DNA from: an uncultured Caulobacter sp.
GTDB taxonomy: Bacteria; Pseudomonadota; Alphaproteobacteria; Caulobacterales; Caulobacteraceae
Length of the DNA: 64,000 bases
NCBI RefSeq assembly: GCF_947036865.1
Contig: NZ_CAMQSF010000001.1
Location: forward strand, 248,001 to 312,000
Direction: 5' to 3'
Shown: positions 16,242 through 24,666 of the stretch, in pieces
Layout: each line of letters begins with the position of its first letter
Position numbering within the stretch: position 1 is the first letter of the stretch
Notes under the pieces: model-generated
Seen by the model: only the letters and a program-made list of their open reading frames with translations
What the model was told of the DNA's origin: nothing
Databases searched by the model: none
Made by a program: the position numbers and the translations under genes

Positions 16242-16550
16242 TTAGCGCATCTTGGCGAACAGAGCGCCCATCTTGGGCTGCAGCGCCATGGCCGTGCCCA
16301 TGTCCGACAGCTTCAGCTTGCCGGTCATGACCGCCATGGTCGGATCCAGCGAGCCGCCGCCGATGGCTTCCAGATCATCCTTGCTGAGCGTCATGGTCAG
16401 GTCGGCGGGCCTGTCCTCGTTGGTGACCGAGCCGCCGTCGATGTGGATGAAGCCTTCGCCCTTCAGGTCGAACTTGAGGCTCTTGCCCAGACCGCTGTCG
16501 TCGCCCACGGCGGCCTTGATGCGATCGGTGATTTCTTGAAGCGTGGCCAT
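16242..16550 (-). CDS. SCP2 sterol-binding domain protein
   Basis: 102 residues forming a single SCP-2 domain, seen in FDLKGEGFIHIDGGSVTNEDRPADLTM and the LDPTMAVMTGKLKLSDMGTAM segment near the C-terminus. These proteins bind lipids or fatty acyl compounds in a hydrophobic tunnel. The gene lies 7 bp upstream of the alpha/beta hydrolase on the same strand, so an operon with a lipid-handling theme is likely. Confidence 0.88.
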   Translation of the reverse strand: MATLQEITDRIKAAVGDDSGLGKSLKFDLKGEGFIHIDGGSVTNEDRPADLTMTLSKDDLEAIGGGSLDPTMAVMTGKLKLSDMGTAMALQPKMGALFAKMR

Positions 16551-16640
16551 GAGCGCGATCTCCCTCTGCGCGAATTTGAGTTGCGAATAGCTAGACCGGC
16601 CCGAGCCGATGAGTAAACAGCGTTCAGACGGCTCGGACCC

Positions 16641-17291
16641 TTATTTCTTACCGTCGTAGAACCCGACCTTAGTCGGCGTTTTTGTCAACTTTACCCGTAC
16701 GGCGCCCTGGTGGTCGGCGGGTCGGAAGTAGGGCGCGTCCTTGACCTGCGGCAGCGGCGCGGACCGGCCGTCGGCGAAGATCACGGTTCCGCTCTCGGCC
16801 TTGGGAAAGATCAAGCCCGTCATCTTCGGGGCCATGAACGACAACGCGCCAGCGGCCTTGCCGATCGCGCGGTTGCTTTCATCCACCGTCGCGACCAACT
16901 CCCGCGCGTCATAGTCGGCGGCCGGGTTGAGCTGAGGCCTGATGTCGATGGCCGTCCCCAATTTCCAGTCCGAAGGCACGTCGAAGACCACGTCGGCCTC
17001 GCCCGCCAATTGAGGCAGGGTCGGCAGCCGTTCGAAATAGCCGTCGGCGTTGACCGGCAGCGGCGTGCGCGCGCCGTTCTTCTCGACCAGGGTCGCCGTG
17101 ACGTTCGGCAGCGGACGCCCGTCGCGCCGGACCGCGTAGGCCAGCTTCATCCGCGCGCGTTCAGCCGAGGGCACCTTCAGGAACTTGTCCAGGAACATGA
17201 ACACCTTGCCGGCCGGCGCGGTCTTTTCCGCCCAGGCCGGCGTGGCGACGATGGCGGTCAGCACGGCCGCGAGGATCAGCGTCTTCTTCAT
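16641..17291 (-). CDS. Exported hypothetical protein downstream of the methyltransferase-fold pair
   Basis: 216 residues with a Sec signal peptide (MKKTLILAAVLTAIVATPAWA, predicted cleavage after AWA). The mature part is beta-rich (NVTATLVEKNGARTPLPVNADGYFERLP) and I recognise no catalytic motif. The start ATG overlaps the stop of the upstream Tat-type methyltransferase gene (17288-17291), so it is translationally coupled to it. It is probably a periplasmic partner of that protein. Function unknown. Confidence 0.75.
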   Translation of the reverse strand: MKKTLILAAVLTAIVATPAWAEKTAPAGKVFMFLDKFLKVPSAERARMKLAYAVRRDGRPLPNVTATLVEKNGARTPLPVNADGYFERLPTLPQLAGEADVVFDVPSDWKLGTAIDIRPQLNPAADYDARELVATVDESNRAIGKAAGALSFMAPKMTGLIFPKAESGTVIFADGRSAPLPQVKDAPYFRPADHQGAVRVKLTKTPTKVGFYDGKK

Positions 17292-18166
17292 TTCGGCTTC
17301 ACGAACTTGAGGGTCATGCGGTCGCTCTCCCCGATCGCATCGTATTTGGAATGGTCGAAGCCCGGTTCGGCCGGCTCGCCGCGCGGCGCCGACAGGCGGG
17401 TGGGCGGCAGGGTCCAGACGCCGAAGGGGTGATCCTTGGTGTCCTTGGGATTGGCGTTGATCTCGCTGGTCGCGGCCAGCAGGAACCCCGCCTCCTTGGC
17501 CATCTGGATCACATAGGCCTGCTGCACATAGCCGTCGGCGGCCAGCACGTCCTGCACCCGGCCAGGCTCGCCCCGGTGCTCCTCGATCCCGAGAACCCCG
17601 CCGGGCTTCAGCGCCGCCAAGGCGTCCTTGAAGGCCTTCTCCGCGATGCCCCCGGCCATCCAGTTGTGCAGATTGCGCAGGAACAGCACCAGATCGGCGC
17701 TCCCCGCCGGGGCCACGGCTCCGCTGGTGGGACCAAAGGCGGTGAACGTCACGTCGCCGTAGATCTTCTTCTTTTCGGTCAGCTTGCGGCGATACCCCTC
17801 GACGATCTCGGTCGCGGCCGGATCGGACGGGTCGCTGGCCTGCAGCACGGCGGCGTAGAGCTTGCCGTGGGTGTCGGCCAGGAACGGGGCCAGGATGTCG
17901 GTGTACCAGCCCGCGCCGGGCCAGAACTCGACGACCGTCTGGCCGGGCTTCAGGCCCCAGAATTTCAGGGTCTCGACGGGGTGGCGCCAGACGTCGCGCG
18001 CGCGATCCGCCGCCGGGCGCCAATCGCCCGCGACGGCGGCCTCGATGGTCTCGGGCCCCGTGGCGGCCTTGGCTTGGCCCTGGGCCGGCTTGCGGCCGCA
18101 GGCGGCCAGCGCGCCAACGCTCGCCAGCACGCCGCGGCGCGACCATTGCTGTGACCGAACCATCAT
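17288..18166 (-). CDS. Tat-type lipoprotein with a class I methyltransferase fold
   Basis: 292 residues. The N-terminus shows SRRGVLASVGALAAC, a twin-arginine signal ending in a lipobox (LAAC), so a lipoprotein exported folded. The body resembles predicted SAM methyltransferases of the COG4798 type: VVEFWPGAGWYTDILAPF (motif I, D/E-x-x-P-G-x-G), ADLVLFLRNLHNWM, and LAALKPGGVLGIEEHRG. The end NPKDTKDHPFGVWTLPPTR is nearly identical in the next paralogue. Two ATGs are adjacent (18166/18163) behind GGGGGA. It is 59 bp downstream of the paralogue. Confidence 0.82.
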   Translation of the reverse strand: MMVRSQQWSRRGVLASVGALAACGRKPAQGQAKAATGPETIEAAVAGDWRPAADRARDVWRHPVETLKFWGLKPGQTVVEFWPGAGWYTDILAPFLADTHGKLYAAVLQASDPSDPAATEIVEGYRRKLTEKKKIYGDVTFTAFGPTSGAVAPAGSADLVLFLRNLHNWMAGGIAEKAFKDALAALKPGGVLGIEEHRGEPGRVQDVLAADGYVQQAYVIQMAKEAGFLLAATSEINANPKDTKDHPFGVWTLPPTRLSAPRGEPAEPGFDHSKYDAIGESDRMTLKFVKPK

Positions 18167-18225
18167 TCCCCCGTCGCTCACGCCAGCTTCGCCGCCGACC
18201 TTGGCCAAAGTCGGGCCGCCGAAGA

Positions 18226-19068
18226 TCAGGCCGGCTTCCGGAAGCGCAGCGTCATGCGGTCGCTCTCGCCGATCGCCTCGTACTTGGAGCGGTCGAAGTT
18301 GGGATTGGCCGGCTGGCCCGCCGGGGCGGTGCGCCGGGTGGGCGGCAGCGTCCAGACGCCGAACGGATGGTCCTTGGTGTCCTTGGGGTTGGCGTTGATC
18401 TCCGACTGGGCGTCCAGCTTGAAGCCGGCCTTCTCCGCCAGGGCGACCACGGTGGCGGTGTTCAGATAGCCGTCGGCGCCGGCGGCCTTCTCCGAGCGCG
18501 GATCGGCGCGATGGTCCTCGACGGCGAGAACGCCGCCCGGCTTCAGCACCGCGAAGAAGTCGGCGAACACCTTGTCGGCCATGCCGGGCGTCACGGTCCA
18601 GTTGTGGACGTTGCGGGCGGTCAGCACGAGATCCGCCGAACCGGGCGCGCCCAGGGGACCCGACACCGGACCGAAGTTCACGAACCGGGGCGTCCCGTAC
18701 TTGGCCGGATCGGCGAAGCGCGCCTCGAAGTCGGCGCGGCCCTTCTTGGCCCCCTCGGAAAGCTTCGGGTTCGACAGGTCGGCGACGCCGGCGATGTAGG
18801 TCCCGCCCGTGGCCTTGGCGTAGGGGGCCAGGATCTCGGTCCAGTAGCCGCCGCCGGGCGAGATCTCGATCACGGTCTGGCCGGGCTTGAGGCCCCAGAA
18901 GGTCAGGCTCTGGACCGGGTGGCGCGCGCCGTCGCGAGCGACGTCGGCGGCCGGGCGCGTGGGCGAGGCGACGGCGGCCTTCAAGGCCGCGTCCTCGGCG
19001 GCGAAGGCGGCGGGCGCGGCGAGGCTGAGCGCGGCGGCGACCAGCAGAACGTGACGACGAAGCGGCAT
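18226..19068 (-). CDS. Exported class I methyltransferase-fold protein (paralogue)
   Basis: 280 residues with a Sec signal peptide (ending APAAFA). Motif I is VIEISPGGGYWTEILAPYAK, then ADLVLTARNVHNWT and FAVLKPGGVLAVEDHRAD. It shares ANPKDTKDHPFGVWTLPPTR and YEAIGESDRMTL(R/K)F with the neighbouring lipoprotein, so the two are a tandem duplication that have kept different export signals. Periplasm has no known SAM supply, which makes the in vivo substrate unclear. Confidence 0.83.
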   Translation of the reverse strand: MPLRRHVLLVAAALSLAAPAAFAAEDAALKAAVASPTRPAADVARDGARHPVQSLTFWGLKPGQTVIEISPGGGYWTEILAPYAKATGGTYIAGVADLSNPKLSEGAKKGRADFEARFADPAKYGTPRFVNFGPVSGPLGAPGSADLVLTARNVHNWTVTPGMADKVFADFFAVLKPGGVLAVEDHRADPRSEKAAGADGYLNTATVVALAEKAGFKLDAQSEINANPKDTKDHPFGVWTLPPTRRTAPAGQPANPNFDRSKYEAIGESDRMTLRFRKPA

Positions 19069-19266
19069 GGGGCGTCCTCCGGCGAAGTGGGCGCGGCGAC
19101 CTTAGCCGGGGCTCGGCACGCGTCAACGATTCAGGTTCTTCGAAACGAGGGGCCTTGAACCCTGGAAAACCGCTCACCAACTACCTGGACGAAGGCGCTG
19201 GACAACCGGGCCTTCCGGACCACAGGCGACGCCGAACCCGGGTCGCCGACGGGACGCACATTCAAA

Positions 19267-19289
19267 GACCTTGCTTGATGAGAAGGATC
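19267..19289 (+). ncRNA. ROSE-like RNA thermometer hairpin in the hsp20 leader
   Basis: CCTT-G-CT (19269-19275) pairs with AGAAGG (19281-19286) leaving one bulged G, with a 5-base loop; GA/TC (19267-19268 with 19288-19289) extend the stem. AGAAGGA is the Shine-Dalgarno, 9 bases before the ATG. A bulged G opposite the SD (TTGCT pattern) is the hallmark of ROSE elements, which melt on heating to allow translation of small heat-shock genes in alphaproteobacteria. A CTTGAA sigma32-like -35 lies at 19154-19159, without a good -10. Confidence 0.72.
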
Positions 19290-19296
19290 TGACCCC

Positions 19297-19752
19297 ATGC
19301 GTACGCTCGACCTTACGCCCCTGTACCGCTCGCTCGTCGGCTTCGACCGCCTCGCCGACCAGCTGGACGCCGCCGCCCGTAACGAAGCGGCCTCGGGCTA
19401 TCCCCCCTACAATATCGAACGCACCGGCGAGAACGACTACCGCATCGAGATCGCCGTGGCCGGCTTCAAGCCGGAAGAGCTGAACGTCGAGGTGAAGGAA
19501 AACCTGCTGACCGTCACCGGCCGCAAGGCGGCCAACGACGAGGCGCGGCAGTACCTGCATCGCGGCCTGGCCGAGCGCAACTTCGAGCGCAAGTTCCAGC
19601 TGACCGACTACCTGGTGGTGGTCGACGCCGATCTCTCGAACGGCCTGCTGTCGATCGCGCTGAAGCGCGAACTGCCCGAGGCTCTGAAGCCGCGCACCGT
19701 CGAAATCAAGACCAGCGCCTCGCCGCTGATCGAAGGCGAAAAGGCCGCCTAA
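19297..19752 (+). CDS. Small heat-shock protein, Hsp20/IbpA type
   Basis: 151 residues. The alpha-crystallin domain runs from about 35 to 130: PPYNIERTGENDYRIEIAVA, GFKPEELNVEVKENLLTVTG and the LSNGLLSIALKRELPE motif (the GxLxIxL-type signature). The C-terminal tail has an EIK..SP stretch in place of a clear IxI. sHSPs hold unfolding proteins in the cytosol. Regulation is probably thermosensor-based (leader hairpin). A strong terminator follows. Confidence 0.93.
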   Translation: MRTLDLTPLYRSLVGFDRLADQLDAAARNEAASGYPPYNIERTGENDYRIEIAVAGFKPEELNVEVKENLLTVTGRKAANDEARQYLHRGLAERNFERKFQLTDYLVVVDADLSNGLLSIALKRELPEALKPRTVEIKTSASPLIEGEKAA

Positions 19753-19793
19753 GGGCGGCCCGATATCTTGTCTCCCCAATCCCTCTGAACTTG

Positions 19794-19820
19794 GGCGGCG
19801 TCTTCGGGCGCCGCCTTTTT
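19794..19820 (+). terminator. Rho-independent terminator of hsp20
   Basis: GGCGGCG-tcttcggg-CGCCGCC, a 7-bp stem followed by TTTTT. It lies between hsp20 and the convergent pentapeptide-repeat gene, whose stop is three bases further on. Confidence 0.85.
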
Positions 19821-19823
19821 CGT

Positions 19824-21086
19824 TCAGGGCATGGAGAGATCCAGACCCTGAACCGCGTTCAGATCCACGTCCCGGAAACTGGCCCTGGCGACGCGCGCGC
19901 CGGTCAGGTCCGAGCCCCGCAGGTCCGCGCCATCCAGGATCGCTTCGCTGAGATCGGCGGTCTGCGCCGCGGCGTAGCGGATCCGGGCGCCTTGCAGGGT
20001 CGCCGGCGTGCGGCGGTCTGGTCCCAGCGGCAGCGGCGACAGGAAGGCCTGGCGCAGGTCGGCCTTGGTCAGGTTCGCCCCCGCCAGCCGCGCCCCGCGC
20101 AGGTCGGCCCCGCGAAGATTGGCCGCGCGCAGGTCCGCTCCGGTCAGGTTCGCGCCCTGCAGCTGCGCGCCCGACAGGTCGAGGCCCACCATGCAGGCGC
20201 CCTTGGCGCTCATCGCCGTCAGGCGAAGGCCCTTCAGCTTGTCGCCCAGCGGACGCAGATCCTCGCCGTCGAGGCGCGCGGCCTGACCTTCCTTGCCGCC
20301 GGTCTGGCACCACAGCTGATTATCGGTGGCGCGCTTGTAGAGTTCCTGAGCCTTGGCCACGGCTTCACGCGTCGAAGCCCCCAAGGCGCCGTTCATGCTG
20401 GCGCCGCTGACGCGGGCCGCGGAGGTGTCGACATTGGCCATCACGGCGCCGCACAGGTTGGCCCCTTCGAGATTGGCGCCCTTGACGTCGGCGTTGTCGA
20501 GAATGGCGCCCGCGAGGTTGGCCTCCTTCAGATTGGCGCCGGAGAGCTTGGCGCCCCGCAGGGAGCAGTCGCTGAAATCGGCCTTGAACGCCGACACGCC
20601 CTCGAACTGAGAGCCGTCCAGGGTGGCGCCCGAGAAGTTCACCTCGTCGACCTCGCCCTGGCGTGTCTCGTGACGCAGGGTGTCGAGGCCCTTGCGCGGG
20701 TGGGGAATGGCGATCTGGCCCTCGCGGAAATCGGCCTGAGTCAGGTCGGCCTGGGCCAGGTTCGCGCCGCGCAGGCAGGCGCCGCGCAGGTCGGCCCGGA
20801 CGAGCGAGGCCTGACGCATGTCGCTCTTGCGCAGGTCGCAGCCGAACAGGCTGGCGCGGTCCAGCTTGGTGCGCACCAGGCGGCACCCTTCCAGGATCGA
20901 GGCGGTGAGGTCCGCGTCGACGAGGTTCCGGAACGACAGATCAAGGCCCGACAGCTGCACGAAACGGAGGGAGGCGCGCTTGCCGCCCTGCTTGCCGGTG
21001 ACGAATTTCTCGTGCGCCGTTACGATCATGTCGAGCTCGGCCTGGCTCAGGCGCCGCCGCCCGGCCACGCTTTGCGCGGCGTCCAT
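19824..21086 (-). CDS. Pentapeptide-repeat protein (second of a tandem pair)
   Basis: 420 residues dominated by A(D/N)LxxA pentapeptides that form a right-handed quadrilateral beta-helix. Two repeat blocks (about 40-190 and 250-405) are separated by a helical linker at roughly 195-240. Each is preceded by an H/W-x-(T/S)-G-x-x-G-type motif (HEKFVTGKQGGKRASLRF and LWCQTGGKEGQAARLDG). The same plan is found in the adjacent paralogue. No signal peptide. Function unknown; some such proteins mimic DNA (MfpA/Qnr), but nothing here shows that. Confidence 0.88.
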   Translation of the reverse strand: MDAAQSVAGRRRLSQAELDMIVTAHEKFVTGKQGGKRASLRFVQLSGLDLSFRNLVDADLTASILEGCRLVRTKLDRASLFGCDLRKSDMRQASLVRADLRGACLRGANLAQADLTQADFREGQIAIPHPRKGLDTLRHETRQGEVDEVNFSGATLDGSQFEGVSAFKADFSDCSLRGAKLSGANLKEANLAGAILDNADVKGANLEGANLCGAVMANVDTSAARVSGASMNGALGASTREAVAKAQELYKRATDNQLWCQTGGKEGQAARLDGEDLRPLGDKLKGLRLTAMSAKGACMVGLDLSGAQLQGANLTGADLRAANLRGADLRGARLAGANLTKADLRQAFLSPLPLGPDRRTPATLQGARIRYAAAQTADLSEAILDGADLRGSDLTGARVARASFRDVDLNAVQGLDLSMP

Positions 21087-21183
21087 AACGTATTCCCCGT
21101 GATGGTTATTTTCTAAGTTACGCGGACAGTAGCAACGAGGGACGAGCGAAGCGTTAAGCCTGCGGCCGTTTGTCGCGATTTCT

Positions 21184-22452
21184 TCAGAGGACGTCGTTTA
21201 GCCCGCGCGCCGCCAGACGGATCGCGCCCGTCAGATCGACATCGCGAAGCAAGGCTCCGGTGAAGTTGGCGCGCGAGACGTCGGCCCCGGCCATACGGGC
21301 CTGGCGCAGATCGGCGCGCGCGAAATCGGTGTTGGTCAGGATCGCGCCCGTCAGGTCGCAAGGCAGCACGCGGTCGGCGGCGATCAGCAGCGGCCCCAGC
21401 TGAGCGTCGCGCAGATCCGAGCCGGACAGCTTGGCCCCCTTCAACCGCGCCCCGCGCAGGTCGGCCCGTCGCAGGTTGCAGGCCCGCAGGTCGGCGCCTT
21501 CCAGCTGAGCGCCCTGCATCTGCACGCCCTCCATGTCGAGGCCGTAGAACACCGCCGACTTGGCCGAGAGCGCGGTGAGGTTGAAGCCCCGGATCGAGCG
21601 CAGATTGCGCAGGTCGGCATTGTCGAAGACCGAGGGCTTGCCCTCGGCGCCGCCGGTCTCGATCCAGCGGGCGTGGTCGGCGATCATCTCCTCGTAAGGC
21701 AGGTCCGAGACGCTCTTGCCCAACGGCTTGTCGGTGAGGGCGCCGTCCAGATTGGTGTCGCTGATGTTCCACGACATCGTCTTGACGCCGATCAGCACCG
21801 TGTTTCGGAGGTCCGCCCCCGAGAGGTTCGCGCCGGACAGGTCGGCCCCCGCCAGATTGGCGCCGTTGAAATTGGCCTGTTTCAGATTGGCGCGGACAAG
21901 CTTGGCGTCCTTCAGGACCGCGTCGCTGAAGTCGGCCTTGGTGGCGACGATGCCCGACAGCCGCGAGCGCTCCAGATTGGCCCCCGAGAGGTTGGCCCCG
22001 GAGGCGTAGGCCTCGCGTTGAGTCAGCTCGATGACGCGATAGCCTTCCTTGCGATCCGCCGCCGCGATGGTGCCCTCGCGCAGATCGGCCTCGAACATGT
22101 CGGCGCCGGTCAGGTTCGCGCCGCGCAGGCTGGAGCCGCGTAGGTCGGCGCGCCGCAGCGAAGCGTCGGTCAGGTCCGCGCCCTGAAGGTCCGCGCCGTA
22201 GAAGTTGGCGTTGTCCAGCTTGGCCTTGCGCAGGTCGCAGCCGGCCATCACCGCGCCGGTGAAGTCCGCGTCGCAGAGATTGCGCCCCGGGAAAGCCAGC
22301 CCCGAAATGTCGCAGAACGCGAAGACGGCGCGCGCCCCGCCCATCCGCGCCGACCACAGGCGATCGTGCTTGGCGCAGATGACGTCAACGTCATGCTGCG
22401 TCAGGCGCTTGTATTCCTGTGGAGGGGTGGCGACCGCGCTCATGTCCGGCAT
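21184..22452 (-). CDS. Pentapeptide-repeat protein (first of a tandem pair)
   Basis: 422 residues, paralogue of the following gene with the same two-solenoid layout. N-terminal header HDRLWSARMGGARAVFAF (about 25-42), first solenoid up to about 190, a helical linker with SVSDLPYEEMIADHARWIET, then GGAEGKPSVFDNADLRNL and the second solenoid. The repeats use A/C at the inward position (SGADLRNT, GCDLRKAK). Both genes lie on the same strand, 97 bp apart, probably co-transcribed. Function unknown. Confidence 0.88.
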   Translation of the reverse strand: MPDMSAVATPPQEYKRLTQHDVDVICAKHDRLWSARMGGARAVFAFCDISGLAFPGRNLCDADFTGAVMAGCDLRKAKLDNANFYGADLQGADLTDASLRRADLRGSSLRGANLTGADMFEADLREGTIAAADRKEGYRVIELTQREAYASGANLSGANLERSRLSGIVATKADFSDAVLKDAKLVRANLKQANFNGANLAGADLSGANLSGADLRNTVLIGVKTMSWNISDTNLDGALTDKPLGKSVSDLPYEEMIADHARWIETGGAEGKPSVFDNADLRNLRSIRGFNLTALSAKSAVFYGLDMEGVQMQGAQLEGADLRACNLRRADLRGARLKGAKLSGSDLRDAQLGPLLIAADRVLPCDLTGAILTNTDFARADLRQARMAGADVSRANFTGALLRDVDLTGAIRLAARGLNDVL

Positions 22453-22534
22453 GGAATCCCGAGATTAGGGACGACCATGCACCGATCAAAATTAACGCCG
22501 TGTTTCCAAGGGCTTCCGGTGAAGCTTGCGGCGC

Positions 22535-23248
22535 TTAGGCCACCTGGGGAAGCGCTTCGGCGCGACTTTCGTCCAGGTAGCGCGCGCTGGTCGGCTTGAG
22601 CTGGTCGTCGAGCGTGATGACCAGCGGATTGCCCGTCGGGATCTCGACGCCGACGATCTTGTCGTTCGGGACGTCGAACAGATGCTTGACGATCGCGCGC
22701 AGCGAATTGCCGTGGGCGGCGATCAGCACCGTCTCGCCGGCCTTCAGATGCGGAGCGATGTCGCTCTGCCAATAGGGCAGCACGCGCACCAGGGTCGTCG
22801 CCAGGCTTTCGGTCGTCGGCAGGGTCGCGCCCTTGTAGCGGCGGTCCTTGCTGAAGTCGTATTCGCCGCCCGGCGCCAGCTCCGGCGGCGGGATGTCGTA
22901 GGACCGGCGCCAGATGGTGACCTGTTCGGCGCCGTGCTTCTCGGCGGTCTCGGCCTTGTTCAGACCGGTCAGCCCGCCGTAGTGGCGTTCGTTCAGGCGC
23001 CAGTCCTTGGTGACCGGCACGAAGCTCTGCTTGGCGGCGTCCAGCGCCAGATTGCCGGTGCGGATGGCGCGGGTCTGCACCGAGGTGAACAGATGGTCGA
23101 TCTGGAGACCGGCCGCGGCGATCAGTTCGCCGCCCTTCTTGGCCTGGGCCTCGCCCTCGGCGGTCAGGTCGACATCGACCCAGCCCGTGAAGCGATTTTC
23201 AAGGTTCCACTGGCTCTGGCCGTGGCGGAGCAGAACGAGGGTCGGCAT
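22535..23248 (-). CDS. gpmA: 2,3-bisphosphoglycerate-dependent phosphoglycerate mutase
   Basis: 237 residues. Interconverts 2- and 3-phosphoglycerate in glycolysis/gluconeogenesis through a phosphohistidine. The phospho-His motif is LLRHGQSQWN (His9), the second His lies in IAAHGNSLR (about 176), and NERHYGGLTGLNK carries the conserved Glu. The length is a little below the E. coli enzyme (250). It is divergent from the kdsD operon. Confidence 0.96.
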   Translation of the reverse strand: MPTLVLLRHGQSQWNLENRFTGWVDVDLTAEGEAQAKKGGELIAAAGLQIDHLFTSVQTRAIRTGNLALDAAKQSFVPVTKDWRLNERHYGGLTGLNKAETAEKHGAEQVTIWRRSYDIPPPELAPGGEYDFSKDRRYKGATLPTTESLATTLVRVLPYWQSDIAPHLKAGETVLIAAHGNSLRAIVKHLFDVPNDKIVGVEIPTGNPLVITLDDQLKPTSARYLDESRAEALPQVA

Positions 23249-23369
23249 CGGGCGTCCTTGGCGTGTCGGCGAATGTCAGGGCGCGGGCTAAGGCCAGCCG
23301 GTCGAAGCGTCAAGCGCCGAAGCCGCGATCGCCCCTCCCCCACGCCGCCGCCCGTGCTATAGGCGGACC

Positions 23370-23615
23370 ATGCCTGATCGCATCTTCATGCCGCTGATGG
23401 GCCTGATCGCCGCGGCGCTGATCGCCCTGTCCCTCGTCTGGCCGCAAGGTCAAGGCGACCGTTCGTGGGGCCCCTTCGGCCACATGCCCGTGCAGCAGAC
23501 GCCCGAGATGAAGGCCAAGATCCAGCGGGAAAAGGACGCCGCCGCCCGCCGCGACGAGGCCGCCAAGAAGGCGGTCGAGGCCGTCAGCCAGATGCCGAGC
23601 GCTGCGCCGCGATGA
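23370..23615 (+). CDS. Small membrane-anchored protein upstream of kdsD
   Basis: 81 residues. One N-terminal membrane segment (about 8-25, LMGLIAAALIALSLVWP) followed by a charged, mostly helical tail (MKAKIQREKDAAARRDEAAK). Its stop codon overlaps the kdsD ATG (ATGA), so the two are translationally coupled. No family recognised. Confidence 0.72.
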   Translation: MPDRIFMPLMGLIAAALIALSLVWPQGQGDRSWGPFGHMPVQQTPEMKAKIQREKDAAARRDEAAKKAVEAVSQMPSAAPR

Positions 23616-24568
23616 GCGCGTTCGACGCCGTGGCGGTGGGTCGCCGCGTCCTGACCATCGAGGCCGAGGCCCTCGCGGCGCTGTCGGAGTCGCTGGGCGA
23701 GGCCTTCACCCGGGCGGTCGAGACGCTGTTCGACGCCAAGGGCCGGATCGTCTGCACCGGCATCGGCAAATCCGGCCACGTGGCGCGCAAGATCGCCGCC
23801 ACCCTGGCCTCGACCGGCGCCCAGGCGATGTTCGTCCACCCCGCCGAGGCCTCGCACGGCGATCTGGGCATGATCGGCCCGGACGACGTGATCCTGGGGC
23901 TGTCCAAGTCCGGCGAGGCGCGGGAACTGTCGGACATCATCGCCTACGCCAAGCGCTTCTCGATCCCGCTGATCGCCATGACCGCCGTGGCGGACAGCCA
24001 GCTGGGGCGCGGGGGCGACATCGTGCTGCTGCTGCCGGACGCGCCCGAGGCCACGGCCGAGGTCAATGCGCCGACCACCTCCACGACCCTGCAGATGGCC
24101 CTGGGCGACGCCATCGCCGTGGCCCTGCTGGAGCGGCGCGGCTTCACGGCCAGCGATTTCCGGGTGTTCCACCCGGGCGGCAAGCTCGGCGCGATGCTGC
24201 GGACGGTCGCTGACCTGATGCATGGCGCGGACGAACTGCCGCTGATCGGCGCCGAGGCCGCCATGCCCGACGCGCTTTTGATCATGAGCGAGAAACGTTT
24301 CGGCGCGGTCGGCGTTGTCGACGCCTCGGGCCGGCTGGTCGGCCTGATCACCGACGGGGATCTGCGACGGCACATGGACGGGCTGCTCGGGCACACGGCG
24401 GGCGAGGTCATGACCCGAAGTCCGCTGACCGTCGCCCCGGGCGCCCTGGCGGCCGAGGCGCTGAAGCTGATGAACGAGCGGCGGATCACCGTGCTGTTCG
24501 TGGTCGACGCGGGTCGTCCGGTCGGGGTGCTTCATGTCCACGACCTGCTCCGCGCCGGCGTGATCTAG
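23612..24568 (+). CDS. kdsD: Arabinose-5-phosphate isomerase
   Basis: 318 residues. KdsD makes D-arabinose 5-phosphate from ribulose 5-phosphate for Kdo and lipopolysaccharide synthesis. SIS domain about 25-170: CTGIGKSGHVARKIAATLAS and GLSKSGEARELSDIIAYA; then FHPGGKLG; two CBS domains about 200-318 (FGAVGVVDASGRLVGLITDGD, ITVLFVVDAGRPVGVLHVHD). The ATG overlaps the previous stop. A phosphomannomutase gene follows, consistent with an envelope-sugar cluster. Confidence 0.93.
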   Translation: MSAFDAVAVGRRVLTIEAEALAALSESLGEAFTRAVETLFDAKGRIVCTGIGKSGHVARKIAATLASTGAQAMFVHPAEASHGDLGMIGPDDVILGLSKSGEARELSDIIAYAKRFSIPLIAMTAVADSQLGRGGDIVLLLPDAPEATAEVNAPTTSTTLQMALGDAIAVALLERRGFTASDFRVFHPGGKLGAMLRTVADLMHGADELPLIGAEAAMPDALLIMSEKRFGAVGVVDASGRLVGLITDGDLRRHMDGLLGHTAGEVMTRSPLTVAPGALAAEALKLMNERRITVLFVVDAGRPVGVLHVHDLLRAGVI

Positions 24569-24608
24569 GTCATTCCTGAATTTACCGAACCTTGTCATGT
24601 GATCGTGC

Positions 24609-24633
24609 TAGCCGTCCGGCCAAGAGACGGCTA
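24609..24633. terminator. Hairpin between kdsD and the phosphomannomutase gene
   Basis: TAGCCGTC-cggccaaga-GACGGCTA, a perfect 8-bp stem without T-run, 41 bp after kdsD. It may be a weak terminator or a processing hairpin. Confidence 0.3.
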
Positions 24634-24666
24634 AAGCGGCCTCCTCAAAACTGAAGCGAGCTTTCG

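Noticed and set aside
16641-18146. A 501-residue fusion protein over the exported-protein and methyltransferase genes
   Set aside because: The first part is an out-of-frame shadow of the methyltransferase gene; only MKKTLIL onward has coding character.
19154-19182. Complete sigma32 promoter for hsp20
   Set aside because: CTTGAA is perfect, but the expected CCCCAT-type -10 is not present at the right spacing.
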